A stretch of 64,000 bases of DNA from Tritrichomonas musculus (Eukaryota; Parabasalia; Tritrichomonadida; Tritrichomonadidae): positions 124,001-188,000 of the forward strand of contig JAPFFF010000041.1 of NCBI GenBank assembly GCA_039105265.1. Reading direction: 5' to 3'. Shown here piece by piece: positions 9,911 through 19,455 of the stretch. The notes under the pieces were generated by a model. It did not search any database and was not told where the DNA came from. It saw nothing but the letters and a program-made list of their open reading frames with translations. Numbering within the stretch: position 1 is the stretch's first letter; the number at the start of each line of letters is the position of its first letter. The position numbers and the translations under genes are program-made.

Positions 9911-10383
9911 TTATCAGGTTTGGCACTTTTTTTAACTCAGATAATGGCATAAAATAAATATATTCCAACTTATTATGGAAAAGAATCAGCTTTAAATTTT
10001 ATAACGGATATGTGAAGTAAACAGTTTAAAAAGTTTAAAAATTTTGATACGTTAAAAAATTTTCAATATTGATAATCGATCTTTTATTTTTATTCATTAT
10101 TGATATCAGAGATAAAATTTTTGATTTGATATTGATATCAGAAAAATGGATCAATTATCGATATCGAAAATCGAGACTTAACAAACCTAGGAAGAAAATA
10201 TAAGACTAGAATAAAAAAAACAGTGCAGGTATTACATATTTTCATTTTTTTAACGAAAATTCCGCCTATTATTTTGATTATTAGCAATATTTATATTTGC
10301 ATTTTATATTTTTTAAATTCTTCAATGTTGAAAATTTATCAATTTGGAATTGATAAAATATTGACCTTAACCTCCAAAAATAT
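9911..10383. other. AT-rich spacer between divergent genes
   Basis: No gene. Several copies of GATATCAG/ATCGATATCG-type short palindromes lie at 10060-10175 (for example ATTGATATCAG twice). They could be regulatory or chance in such AT-rich DNA. Confidence 0.4.
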
Positions 10384-10388
10384 TCATA
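10384..10388 (+). promoter_or_regulatory. initiator-like TCATA
   Basis: Matches TCA(+1)Y(T/A) and would give an 18-base leader before the ATG at 10404. A second match at 10397-10401 would give a 5-base leader. Both fall near the usual trichomonad range. Confidence 0.35.
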
Positions 10389-10403
10389 TTAGAAAATCAT
10401 AAT

Positions 10404-11756
10404 ATGAATTCTCATACTTCATTTGTAACCCCAATTGAAAACTTTAGAAGATTAATTGAGCACGATTTCAGTGATAAATTTCAAATTTGTCTTAGTTTTC
10501 CATCAAATGAAAAAGATATCATTAATCTTTCTAGAAATGAAGCAAGAGTTATCTCAAAGAAAATCAATGATTTCTGCTTAATTGATCCTACTGTTAATCA
10601 ATATGAGCTTTTATTTGGGCAAAACTCAGAAAAAGAAGAGATTAAAAATCTTCTTAAACAATTAATTAGATCAGCCAGAGAACAAATTGCAATAACAAAA
10701 GAGAAGCAAAAGGAATTTGCAATGATCCGATTTTTACTAGGTGAAGATGGATCCGAACTTTATGATATTCAAAATGAAAAAGAAGCTATTTCATTATTAA
10801 GCACAGAAATGAATTATATTGCAATTAAATACTTAAGTGAGCATTTTTTGGAGCTGATAGAAAGCGGTGAAACAAAAAATTTAAATGAAAATATAATTTA
10901 TTCTATTATTGACGAATACTTTTTGAATGTAGCCAAAGAACAGCAAGAAAGAGAAATAGAAAAAATATTTTCAGCAATGAAAACCCAAGAGGAAGAAAAA
11001 TTTGTTATTCATTTCATTCTTCAATCACAAATTGACCAACAAGGTGAAATTAACAAAGAAATTATTCAATATCTCATTAGTAATCTTGATGATGAAATAG
11101 TAATAAATGAATTGCCACGAATTACACCTTTTATTCAACATTTTCTAGAAATTGTACAAAAAGTGACAATTCCCAAAGGTCAAATTATAAATTGTGATTT
11201 CAATGGAGATGAACTGTTGGGAATTGTCAGTCATCTCAAAAAAAAGTTTGGAAACGACATTATAAAAAGTGGAGTTGTAAAATTAAATGGAGGGGGATAT
11301 CATGATCGAAAACAGCCGATCACAAACCTCATCAAATACGATAGCGGCAGCATTAATCAGTACTACTACAATTGGGAAGGTTCACAATCTTTAAAAAAGC
11401 CATCAGGTTTGTCAGATTCGTGGATTGAGTTTGATTTTCTAAATCGGAAAGTAAATCTGACATCGTACACAATTCGAACAGATAAAGATGATAGAAATAC
11501 TCACTGGAAACCTAAAACATGGAAAATTTATGGTTCGAATGATCATGATAAGTGGACTCTTTTGGACAGTCAAACTGACAGTCAAGATCTTAACGATAAA
11601 CATAGTCAGCACCGCTTTAAATGCAACAAGAATGACGGTTTCTTTCAGTATATCAAATACGTACAGGAAGATTCATGGAATAGCTCAAGTTGCAAATACT
11701 CATTTAGTCTTACATGCATTGAAATGTTTGGCTCGATTCTAGAGCCTTCGTCTTAA
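10404..11756 (+). CDS. BTB-like protein with C-terminal F5/8 type C (discoidin) domain
   Basis: 450 residues. The N-terminal 230 or so are helical and charged, like the divergent BTB/BACK-like regions of trichomonad proteins. Residues about 285-446 match an F5/8C (discoidin-like) domain of the type found in BTBD9: WIEFDFLNRKVNLTSYTIRT, then WKPKTWKIYGSN, then a final strand SFSLTCIEMFG. There is no signal peptide, so this is probably a cytosolic version that binds partners rather than a secreted lectin. It is convergent with the RCC1 gene at 12005-14041, whose N-terminus looks related in style. Function is inferred only. Confidence 0.85.
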   Translation: MNSHTSFVTPIENFRRLIEHDFSDKFQICLSFPSNEKDIINLSRNEARVISKKINDFCLIDPTVNQYELLFGQNSEKEEIKNLLKQLIRSAREQIAITKEKQKEFAMIRFLLGEDGSELYDIQNEKEAISLLSTEMNYIAIKYLSEHFLELIESGETKNLNENIIYSIIDEYFLNVAKEQQEREIEKIFSAMKTQEEEKFVIHFILQSQIDQQGEINKEIIQYLISNLDDEIVINELPRITPFIQHFLEIVQKVTIPKGQIINCDFNGDELLGIVSHLKKKFGNDIIKSGVVKLNGGGYHDRKQPITNLIKYDSGSINQYYYNWEGSQSLKKPSGLSDSWIEFDFLNRKVNLTSYTIRTDKDDRNTHWKPKTWKIYGSNDHDKWTLLDSQTDSQDLNDKHSQHRFKCNKNDGFFQYIKYVQEDSWNSSSCKYSFSLTCIEMFGSILEPSS

Positions 11757-12004
11757 ATTTAATTTAATAATTTAAAAATAATATACATTGAAAAAGATTT
11801 CATTACTTAATGTTTTAGCATATTTGTATAAAAAAATCACTCTTATAAGCATGCTAAAGATTTGATGATGATAATAAATTGAATTTTTCTAATATATATA
11901 TAAAACATGAAAATGAAACTTAAAATATCGTAACAAAAGTGAAACAGGTGTATTTCATATTTTAATAAGATAATCAATCAAATTTTGAATAAAATTTTAA
12001 TAGC

Positions 12005-14041
12005 TCAGTGTTGATAACGGACTGGCATGTTTGGTGTGTTTGGTGGCGGATCACCACCGGTGAAAACAGCACTCATCCGGGCACCTACAACACAGAAAGT
12101 GGCACTGCCTGTGATCGCCGTCTCTGTTGGCAAATAAACGTCTTCGTCGCTTGGGCCACTGCTGAGGAGGAGCTCACCATAATAGTTGCGCCCACAGGCG
12201 AGGACTTTGCCTTCACGCGTCTCGAAAAGTGAACAATAATTTCCCGTGTAGGCTGCCTTGATTTCGTGACCAGAAAGCGATGAAATCTCAGTGAAGGAGG
12301 GAACTTCACTTCTTCCTTTCTCAAAGGCGAGTTCGCCATGACCGTTTGATCCACGCCCAAAGACTCGACCTTCACTGCTGACTGCCAGGCAGTGCTCGCA
12401 CGAGCCAGACAGCCAGACAACTTTTTGGCCTGACAGTTCTGAAACCTCTGAAAAATTGAGTACGCAGCTTCCTGATTCAATGCCTGACGCAAAGACCCGC
12501 CCGCTCCAGCTCAGCGCAACAACTGATTTGTAGAGGCATGCAACCATCGTCGCCTTCTCGCCGCCAGGAAGAGAAACAGCATCGATGCGTGACGATGGCG
12601 AATTTATGACTGAGTTACGGTTGATGAAGATTACTTCACCGTCGGCGCAGATCGCAGCTGTATGGCTAAAACCGCCGAAAAGTGACACTGGTTCGTGATT
12701 GCCGATGTCAAGAAAAACTGGGGTGCCTCCGTTTATTCTACAATCGCAGTAAACGAGCTGCCTCCCCATGCCACAACTTTTTGTGAACATGTAGAGAGTG
12801 CCGTTTTCAGTGCAGACAGCAGAAACTGGAACCAGCGGCCTCCCGCTGCTGTCATTCATCGAAAATTCTTTAAATCGGCTGATGCCTGTCTTCTCGAGCG
12901 AGCCGCTGATTCGGCCTTCTTCGTTGCTGCCAACTCCGATCAGAGAGCCGGAACGAGTGACAGAAACCGAGTGTCTGTAGTAAGCCGAGTAAGACAGAAG
13001 AGAAGACGGATCCAGCTGCAAATTCTGAGGAGGGTGGATGACTGCATCATCATGGTTGTTTTTGCTGGTCGGGTTTTCGCCAATCTGACGGTAATAGTCA
13101 TATCCGCCAACGACGATATTTTTTGCGTATCGTAGAGTGTGACGATAGAAACCGTTTCCTTCTCTTTCGTTTGACTTGGATAATTCTTGCCGCGACTCTT
13201 TCATGCTGAAGTAGAAGCACTTCCTGATTTTGTTCCAGAGTGGGACTGTCATTTCATTTGGATTGAATTTTTCAATGAATTCTTTCAATTTATTCTCACT
13301 CAAAAAGTTAAAATTGACCTCTTCATAGAAATAAATGTCACTCAAACCGTCATCCATTGAAAAATACAACTTTTCTTCTTCTTCTTCTTCATTTTTGCTC
13401 ATGAATTTGTCAATAAGGTCAAGGAGCCAGTCTTCGCTTTCAATAGTCAGCTTGGGGTTCTTCAAAATTGAATAAAAAACAGTCCTCGAAAGGTCAATTA
13501 TTTGATCGGTATCAATCAAATATAATTTTGATGAAATGTATTCAATAGTTTTACTCTGATTCCACATTTCTGCTGAATCCGAATTCATTTCAAGAAATGA
13601 AACAAAATCGAGTTTTTCGCTGATTTTCTTCTCAAAATTTTCTTCATCGTCTTCATCATTAAAAAGTTCGTCAAGTTTTGTGAACATTTCTTTGTTTTTT
13701 AAAAGAATTGAGATGATTTGAAGCTGAAAACATTGTTCTTTGTCAATATCAATTGAGTTACCTTTACTGATTGATTCAAAAAGAGAAAATACTTCTTCAT
13801 TCATTTTAGATAAATAGTTTTTTTTCGACTGATTGGTAGAATTCATGTTAGAAAAATGAATGGAAGTAATTGTTGGATCTGATTGGTGAATTTTTGAAAC
13901 ATACGGAGAAATAAATTCTGCAAAGGGATTTTTCATTTTGATCTCGTGCTCTCCGAAAATAAATTTAAAATCATCTCCATAACTTTGATTTTGGACTAGA
14001 TTTTTTAATCCTGATGATAATATGAACGACTTCTTGCTCAT
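12005..14041 (-). CDS. BTB-like protein with C-terminal RCC1 repeats
   Basis: 678 residues, ATG at 14041. Residues about 20-110 (DDFKFIFGEHEIKMKNPFAEF) resemble the BTB-like start of trichomonad proteins. A helical BACK-like part follows to about 300, with a Glu run (EEEEEEK). Residues about 340-665 carry RCC1-like beta-propeller repeats: VGSNEEGRISG, VFGRGSNGHGELAFE, VLACGRNYYGELLLSSG. RCC1 propellers bind GTPases, chromatin or other proteins; the partner here is unknown. Base composition is uneven: the RCC1 half (about 12005-13140) is clearly GC-richer than the N-terminal half and its neighbours, which also creates long antisense open frames. This could be lineage-specific constraint, recombination with a GC-rich paralogue, or transfer. 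Confidence 0.88.
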   Translation of the reverse strand: MSKKSFILSSGLKNLVQNQSYGDDFKFIFGEHEIKMKNPFAEFISPYVSKIHQSDPTITSIHFSNMNSTNQSKKNYLSKMNEEVFSLFESISKGNSIDIDKEQCFQLQIISILLKNKEMFTKLDELFNDEDDEENFEKKISEKLDFVSFLEMNSDSAEMWNQSKTIEYISSKLYLIDTDQIIDLSRTVFYSILKNPKLTIESEDWLLDLIDKFMSKNEEEEEEKLYFSMDDGLSDIYFYEEVNFNFLSENKLKEFIEKFNPNEMTVPLWNKIRKCFYFSMKESRQELSKSNEREGNGFYRHTLRYAKNIVVGGYDYYRQIGENPTSKNNHDDAVIHPPQNLQLDPSSLLSYSAYYRHSVSVTRSGSLIGVGSNEEGRISGSLEKTGISRFKEFSMNDSSGRPLVPVSAVCTENGTLYMFTKSCGMGRQLVYCDCRINGGTPVFLDIGNHEPVSLFGGFSHTAAICADGEVIFINRNSVINSPSSRIDAVSLPGGEKATMVACLYKSVVALSWSGRVFASGIESGSCVLNFSEVSELSGQKVVWLSGSCEHCLAVSSEGRVFGRGSNGHGELAFEKGRSEVPSFTEISSLSGHEIKAAYTGNYCSLFETREGKVLACGRNYYGELLLSSGPSDEDVYLPTETAITGSATFCVVGARMSAVFTGGDPPPNTPNMPVRYQH

Positions 14042-14132
14042 AATAATAGACTTTTGCCATATTTTTTTTCATTCAATTTTCATATCGAATATTGTAAATT
14101 TAACAAAATATGATCAGAATCTTTTTTCTTAA

Positions 14133-14413
14133 GGTTCTCCTTCCCAAAAAAAATATAAATCATTCAATATTGAATTAACTCATAGAATAAATAATTCAAT
14201 AGAGCATTTTTCGGAAAAAGTTTTGGAGAAAAATAAAAAAACAAAATCGATAAGATTTCATAAAAATGTTTTTATTCAATCATTTGAAATATATATATAT
14301 ATATAAATTTCATATTTTAATTCATTTTTTAAAACGATATTTATGTATATTTTATTTATATTTTATTTATGAAATCTCATTGAATTTAATCTTTTGAATT
14401 TGAAAGGAGAACC
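14133..14413. mobile_element. TTAA-flanked short inverted-repeat element (MITE-like) 1
   Basis: TTAA at 14129-14132 is followed by GGTTCTCCTT. At the other end AAGGAGAACC is followed by TTAA at 14414-14417. This is a 281-bp non-coding unit with perfect 10-bp terminal inverted repeats and a possible TTAA target duplication. It abuts the next element and shares its TTAA. Confidence 0.6.
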
Positions 14414-14417
14414 TTAA

Positions 14418-14646
14418 GGTACAAATCTAGTACGTTTAGAAACCGCAAAATTTTTTGACACTTTATTAAACTAAACGACATGTTATATAAAAAAAAAAAT
14501 ATTTTTATCATAAAAACTTTATAAAAAAAATAAAGTTCAGAATTTCAAATCTGACACTCATTCAAAATAAAACTTTTTCAATAGGGTAAGGGGTCTCAAA
14601 TATATAACGTTCTTTCTCTCAATTTATAACGTACTAGATTTGTACC
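14418..14646. mobile_element. TTAA-flanked short inverted-repeat element (MITE-like) 2
   Basis: It starts after TTAA (14414-14417) with GGTACAAATCTAGTACGTT and ends with the exact reverse complement before TTAA at 14647-14650. Total 229 bp with 19-bp perfect terminal inverted repeats and no coding capacity. Part of the same TTAA+GG series as the elements at 33314, 56446 and 60980. Confidence 0.7.
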
Positions 14647-14650
14647 TTAA

Positions 14651-16189
14651 AAAAATTTACCCTGTCAAATTTTCCTTTTTTAGAATTGCGGGGATTTGTT
14701 TGTCAAGAAAGAATAAAAACTGTGAATAATTTTTCTCAGAAAAAAAGAAAAGTTTCTATGAATACAAAAAGTTTTATATTTTTTTTTTTTTTTCAATTTT
14801 CCTTTGTGGTTACATTTTATGTACGTTTAGAATAAAAAAGGTAAATAATTTTTATTTTTCTAAGTCTCTCTTTGTTTTTATCAAATATCCTCTGGAATAT
14901 ATTATTAGCACCAATAGCTTTATGATTTCTACGTATTAGTTTGTCGCATGCTTCAAAAATATTTTTAATTATTCTTGAATATCTTTATGTGTTTCGAAGA
15001 TTATCCCATGCTTCCTTATACAAAAGTTCATTAAATAATATGAACTTCTGTTTTTTTGAGGCAAATTACAGAAATAAATTTTTTCTTTCAAAAAGTTCGT
15101 TCATGGTTGATTTTGTTTTTTATTTTATCTCAATATATAATTATGGGAATGACTTAAAATTCAAAAATTAAACTAATAATAATATACTCTTATAGAATAA
15201 TTTACTTTCATGAAAATCTGTTTTTTGAAGTTTTTCAGCATATCTTAAAAAATACAAAATCAAAGCTTAGTTTTGATTTTATTTGATTTTTGATATGCAG
15301 TTATTATTATTTTTACTAATATATTTCATTTTATGATTTAAATTAAAAATTAATAATTTTAATATCAATCAGGCATTGCATGAGATTTGCGACCAAATTA
15401 CATCAGAAAAAGTTTGTTTTTTTACTTCAATAAATCTCTAAAACTAAGTCCCCGCTCGTCCAAAGAGTTATATCAAATTATCATGCTCATAATAAAAAAT
15501 AAAATAAGATACTTTATAATTTCATGTTATATTAAAAAAAAAAAAAAAAATCATGAGAAATAATAATATTTGTAAGTTTATTTAAACTAGGAATAAGTAT
15601 GATAACAATTTAAAGAAAAAGTAATTTAAAAGCCATCTAATGAGGATTCTTTACAAAATATTTCGTGTTTGATGTAAAAAATGTCTTCAAATGATAAATA
15701 TGTTTTAGTAAGCATTATGTCAATAACTCTGATTTGTCACGATATAATGAAAGATCATTTAATTTAAACCTCGATTATATTTAAAAGCTGATTTTTTAAA
15801 GGAAATGATCTTTAATTTGATTGTATGATAAAAACCGAGGTTTAAATATGTTGTATTCAGTAATTTTTGTATTCAACGTACTGTATTTCGCGAATTATGA
15901 TTTCAAAAAAAATTGCTAGTAAATAGTATGAATAATGTTTAGCATGAGGAATAGTTAGAACGTGATTATGATAAAATCTAGCGTTAGAAGGAAATTAACT
16001 TGTTTTGTTGTTATTTATTGCGAGTTTCGTATTGTTCAAATATAGTCGTTTACTTTCGTTCAAAAAGTTTGATTGGTTTTCTAAGCAAGGTTAAATATAT
16101 TGGCCATAAGATCAAATCGACCTGATCCGGATTTTTCATATAGTCGATTCCTCAGCCAAGATATACCTATTTTTTGAAAAAAATATGTT

Positions 16190-16220
<31 letters not shown>

Positions 16221-16606
16221 CCAAAAAGTTTATGAATATCAGGGTTCATAGTACTTTTGAATTCAAGTGATATTTTTTATACTTTAATAATGCATTTGAT
16301 CATTATTTTCTAATATGAAACATGAGTATTATCAAATCATTTCATTTGAATTATCAGAGCAACCTTGAAATAGGGTTCAGAATTGAAAACAATTTATTAT
16401 TTTAAAAAAATTATATGCATTGAAAAAGGGTTCCATCATTTATTGTTATCTAAAAATATATATTTGAAATTTGCTCATTTATATATTGTTATATATAAAT
16501 ACATCATATATATATTATTTTCCAATTTCATTATAGTGATCTTAACTAAAGTTTTGAATTACTTATTGTGATCGTAACTAAATTTTATATAGTTATTTTG
16601 CTTCTA
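14651..16606. other. long AT-rich intergenic region
   Basis: No supportable gene. The forward open frame at 14941-15171 lacks an ATG start and is low in complexity. Holds two interlocking inverted repeats (15750-15847), an A run near 15535-15550 and a run of about 28 T at 16192-16220. Confidence 0.5.
15750..15847. repeat. two interlocking inverted repeats
   Basis: Arm A, AAAGATCATTT (15750-15760), is repeated inverted at 15803-15813. Arm B, ATTTAAACCTCG (15762-15773), is repeated inverted at 15836-15847. The order A-B-A'-B' cannot fold into one simple hairpin. TTAA lies at the outer edge of the B arms, so B could be another tiny TTAA-flanked element. Confidence 0.5.
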
Positions 16607-19114
16607 ATGCTAAATTTAACAATCATTTCTTTTTCACTTTCATTTTCAATATCTTGTTCGCCTCTTTTATGTGATAATATGATCAAATTACGGCAAATTA
16701 ATTTCAAAAATTTTTATTTTCCATTTATTTTTTATAATCCAAAATCTTTTCAATTAAGAGAAAGCATTTTTAGTTCTTGTATAGGATCTTTAATGAATAT
16801 AGAGAAGAGATTAAATCCAGAATTAACTTTTATCGGAAAATTATTTGATGATAACAACAAGTCTTTGATTCAATTGAATGTAGATGATAAGCATGTTAAA
16901 GATTTGGTAATGATACTAAATTGTATTTTTTTAAATATTAAGTTGCCTTCCCACGATTATAATCATATAAAAATTACTAATCAATTAATAACATTTTACA
17001 TGGATGGGTGTAATTATATTAACCCTGATGCAAACAATGTTCTTTTTCATATAACAACAAGAGCAACAACTTTTTCACACATATGTTGTTCGGAATTACA
17101 AAGAACTATACGTTTAGATAATGTGCCACTCTTTGTTTTTGCAGATATATTTTTAGGATCATTTATAAAAATAATAGATTCAACCTTTTTTGGAACTTAT
17201 GAAAAAACTGAGGCGCATGGACTTTTTTACCTTAAGGGTAAAGTTTCTGTACAATTTAATAATTTAAATGCTTCCAAATTTTGGACCACTAGTAACAGGG
17301 GAGTTATTAGAATAGAAAGCTGTCAATGTACAAATATACAAATGTCAACTTTTCAATTATTATATGCAGACCAAGGCAGCTCACTCATTTTATATATTCA
17401 GCCAATTGGTGTCACACATAAAATTAATTTGTGCAATTTTCTTGATAATAAATATACGGATTATCTTTTCTGGCCTGATTTAAACTCAGATGCTGATGTT
17501 GTTATTTATAAAACAGTTTTTGCTGCTCCAGAAAACATTGGTAATACGGATAAATTTTTTAAATTTACCAGTCATAACTCTATACTTCTACTTAAAGAAT
17601 GTTCCTTTGAATCAAATAATATTGGAGAAGGTTCTTATACAACACAAAATTGTAATTTCAATAATCCTCAAAAAAATAATTTGAAGCATTACTTATATGA
17701 AAATATATGCCAAGGACCAATTTATGATATTCCTCAGCAATGCCCTGATGATATATGTTCCGAAGATATCGTTTGTGGAGTTGGTGCTTTTGATTTTAAA
17801 GATGATGATATTCCTTATCCTCCAACTTCTGATTACTTTACAGAATCTTTTAAATTTTCTGATTCTAACTTTTTTTCAAGAACAAACGATTTCAGTTATT
17901 CAAACATTTTTTCAAATTCATTAAAATTCTCATTATCAGATGAGTTTACAAAAACTAACAAATTTAGTTCTTCATTTTTCTTTTCAAATTCGAAAGAATT
18001 CACTCAAACTACATTTTTTAGTCCTTCTTATGTGTTTTCAAATACAGGAGAATTTACAAAAACAGGAAAATTTAGCGAATCAACATTTTTTTCAGATTCA
18101 AGTGAATTTAGTTCTTCATTTTTCTTTTCAAATTCTGTCAAATTTTCTAAAACTAATGAATTCAGTAATTCACTGGTATTTTCTAATTCAGTGAAATTCA
18201 CTGAAACTCAAGATTTTAGTTATTCTTTAGTTTTTTCAAATTCAGGAAATTTCACCAAATCACTAAACTTTTTGCCTTCAAAAGCTTTCTCCAATTCAGA
18301 ATGTTTTACAAAAACCAATCAGTTTTCAGAAACAGGTAAATTTTCTGAAACATCTTTATTTTCGAATTCATATTATTTTAGTGAATCATGCTCATTCAAA
18401 CCAACTTTGAATTTCAATGAATCTACTCCATCTAATGAATTCACTTTTTCAAAATATTTTTCTGAGTCCATCACATTCAGTCAAACAGATAACTTTTCTA
18501 TAACAGTTTTTTTTACAAAAACAAACAATTTTTCATCCTCAGATTATTTTTCAAAATCTTTTTTATTTACAAAGTCAAATGATTTTTCTGATACAAACTT
18601 ATTTTCAAGAAGTGCATATTTTTCACAAACAGAAAATTTTTCAACTACAAACTCTTTCACCAAATCTTCGTATTTAACCAAATCAAATGAATTTACTAAT
18701 TCTGATCCATTAAATCATTCAAAGACTTTCTTTCCAACAAAAGAATTTTCAAAATCAAATGATTTTCTAATGTCAAATAATTTTACTCTTTCTCTTATTT
18801 TTTCTTTCTCAGATATATTTAATTATACTAAAACATTTGGACAAAATAATTCAATCATAATTGATATCAAGTCTGAAGATAGCAATAAGATATCAACTGG
18901 AATTAAAGTCGGTATTGGTGTCGCTGCAGGATTGGCAGCAATATCTATAGTAGCAGTTGCCATAATCTTTTTGAGAAAAAGAAATACAAAAATCGAAGAT
19001 TTTAATGAAGAAACTTTTGAGATTAACAATAGCTCATCAATAGCACTTTTTTCTCAAAATCCTTTAAGAAACTTATTAGATGTAGATGATCCATTTGAAG
19101 ATGAATTTGATTAA
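16607..19114 (+). CDS. single-pass surface protein with Phe-Ser/Thr hexapeptide array
   Basis: 835 residues from the ATG at 16607; the open frame extends upstream only through non-ATG codons. Residues 1-20 form a signal peptide (MLNLTIISFSLSFSISC). Residues 20-400 are Cys/Asn-rich with a parallel beta-helix look (short strands, N/S ladder). Residues about 405-740 are an array of about 50 units of six to seven residues, F-[ST]-x-[ST]-x-x, such as EFTKTNKFSSS. Then a transmembrane helix (about 764-790, GIGVAAGLAAISIVAVAIIF), basic stop-transfer RKR and a 45-residue acidic tail ending DDPFEDEFD. Architecture fits a trichomonad adhesin-like surface protein with a repetitive stalk; ligand unknown. 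Confidence 0.85.
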   Translation: MLNLTIISFSLSFSISCSPLLCDNMIKLRQINFKNFYFPFIFYNPKSFQLRESIFSSCIGSLMNIEKRLNPELTFIGKLFDDNNKSLIQLNVDDKHVKDLVMILNCIFLNIKLPSHDYNHIKITNQLITFYMDGCNYINPDANNVLFHITTRATTFSHICCSELQRTIRLDNVPLFVFADIFLGSFIKIIDSTFFGTYEKTEAHGLFYLKGKVSVQFNNLNASKFWTTSNRGVIRIESCQCTNIQMSTFQLLYADQGSSLILYIQPIGVTHKINLCNFLDNKYTDYLFWPDLNSDADVVIYKTVFAAPENIGNTDKFFKFTSHNSILLLKECSFESNNIGEGSYTTQNCNFNNPQKNNLKHYLYENICQGPIYDIPQQCPDDICSEDIVCGVGAFDFKDDDIPYPPTSDYFTESFKFSDSNFFSRTNDFSYSNIFSNSLKFSLSDEFTKTNKFSSSFFFSNSKEFTQTTFFSPSYVFSNTGEFTKTGKFSESTFFSDSSEFSSSFFFSNSVKFSKTNEFSNSLVFSNSVKFTETQDFSYSLVFSNSGNFTKSLNFLPSKAFSNSECFTKTNQFSETGKFSETSLFSNSYYFSESCSFKPTLNFNESTPSNEFTFSKYFSESITFSQTDNFSITVFFTKTNNFSSSDYFSKSFLFTKSNDFSDTNLFSRSAYFSQTENFSTTNSFTKSSYLTKSNEFTNSDPLNHSKTFFPTKEFSKSNDFLMSNNFTLSLIFSFSDIFNYTKTFGQNNSIIIDIKSEDSNKISTGIKVGIGVAAGLAAISIVAVAIIFLRKRNTKIEDFNEETFEINNSSSIALFSQNPLRNLLDVDDPFEDEFD

Positions 19115-19455
19115 ATATTTATTCTATTTTAAAGAGAAAAGAAATATTTCATTAGATTGGATGAGTTCATCTATTGACTTCTTTTTGAACCTTAATATAT
19201 CTTCAAAAATCATTTCTTTTTAAGATCTCAATTTTTTATAAAAAGCAAAATGGTGGTCCTTTGAATAAATAAATAAATAATTAATTAATTTTATATATCC
19301 AATTAATTTATTAGATTTTTTAATGAGCGAATATAGTGTTTGTCAATCTGAATTCTGATCGGGGGAAATTTTTTAAGTGATATCAATTTTATAGATGTCT
19401 TGACATAACCACTATACTAAATAATCCTATTTCAAAATCTTCATCTACAATTCAA
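19115..19455. other. AT-rich intergenic spacer
   Basis: No gene seen; short TAAATAAATAATTAATTAATT tract near 19268-19290 only. Confidence 0.5.

Noticed and set aside
12695-13135. 146-codon forward frame opposite the RCC1 gene
   Set aside because: It arises from the GC-rich antisense strand; the minus frame has clear RCC1 repeats.
14941-15171. 76-codon forward frame
   Set aside because: No ATG start, low complexity and no recognisable motif.
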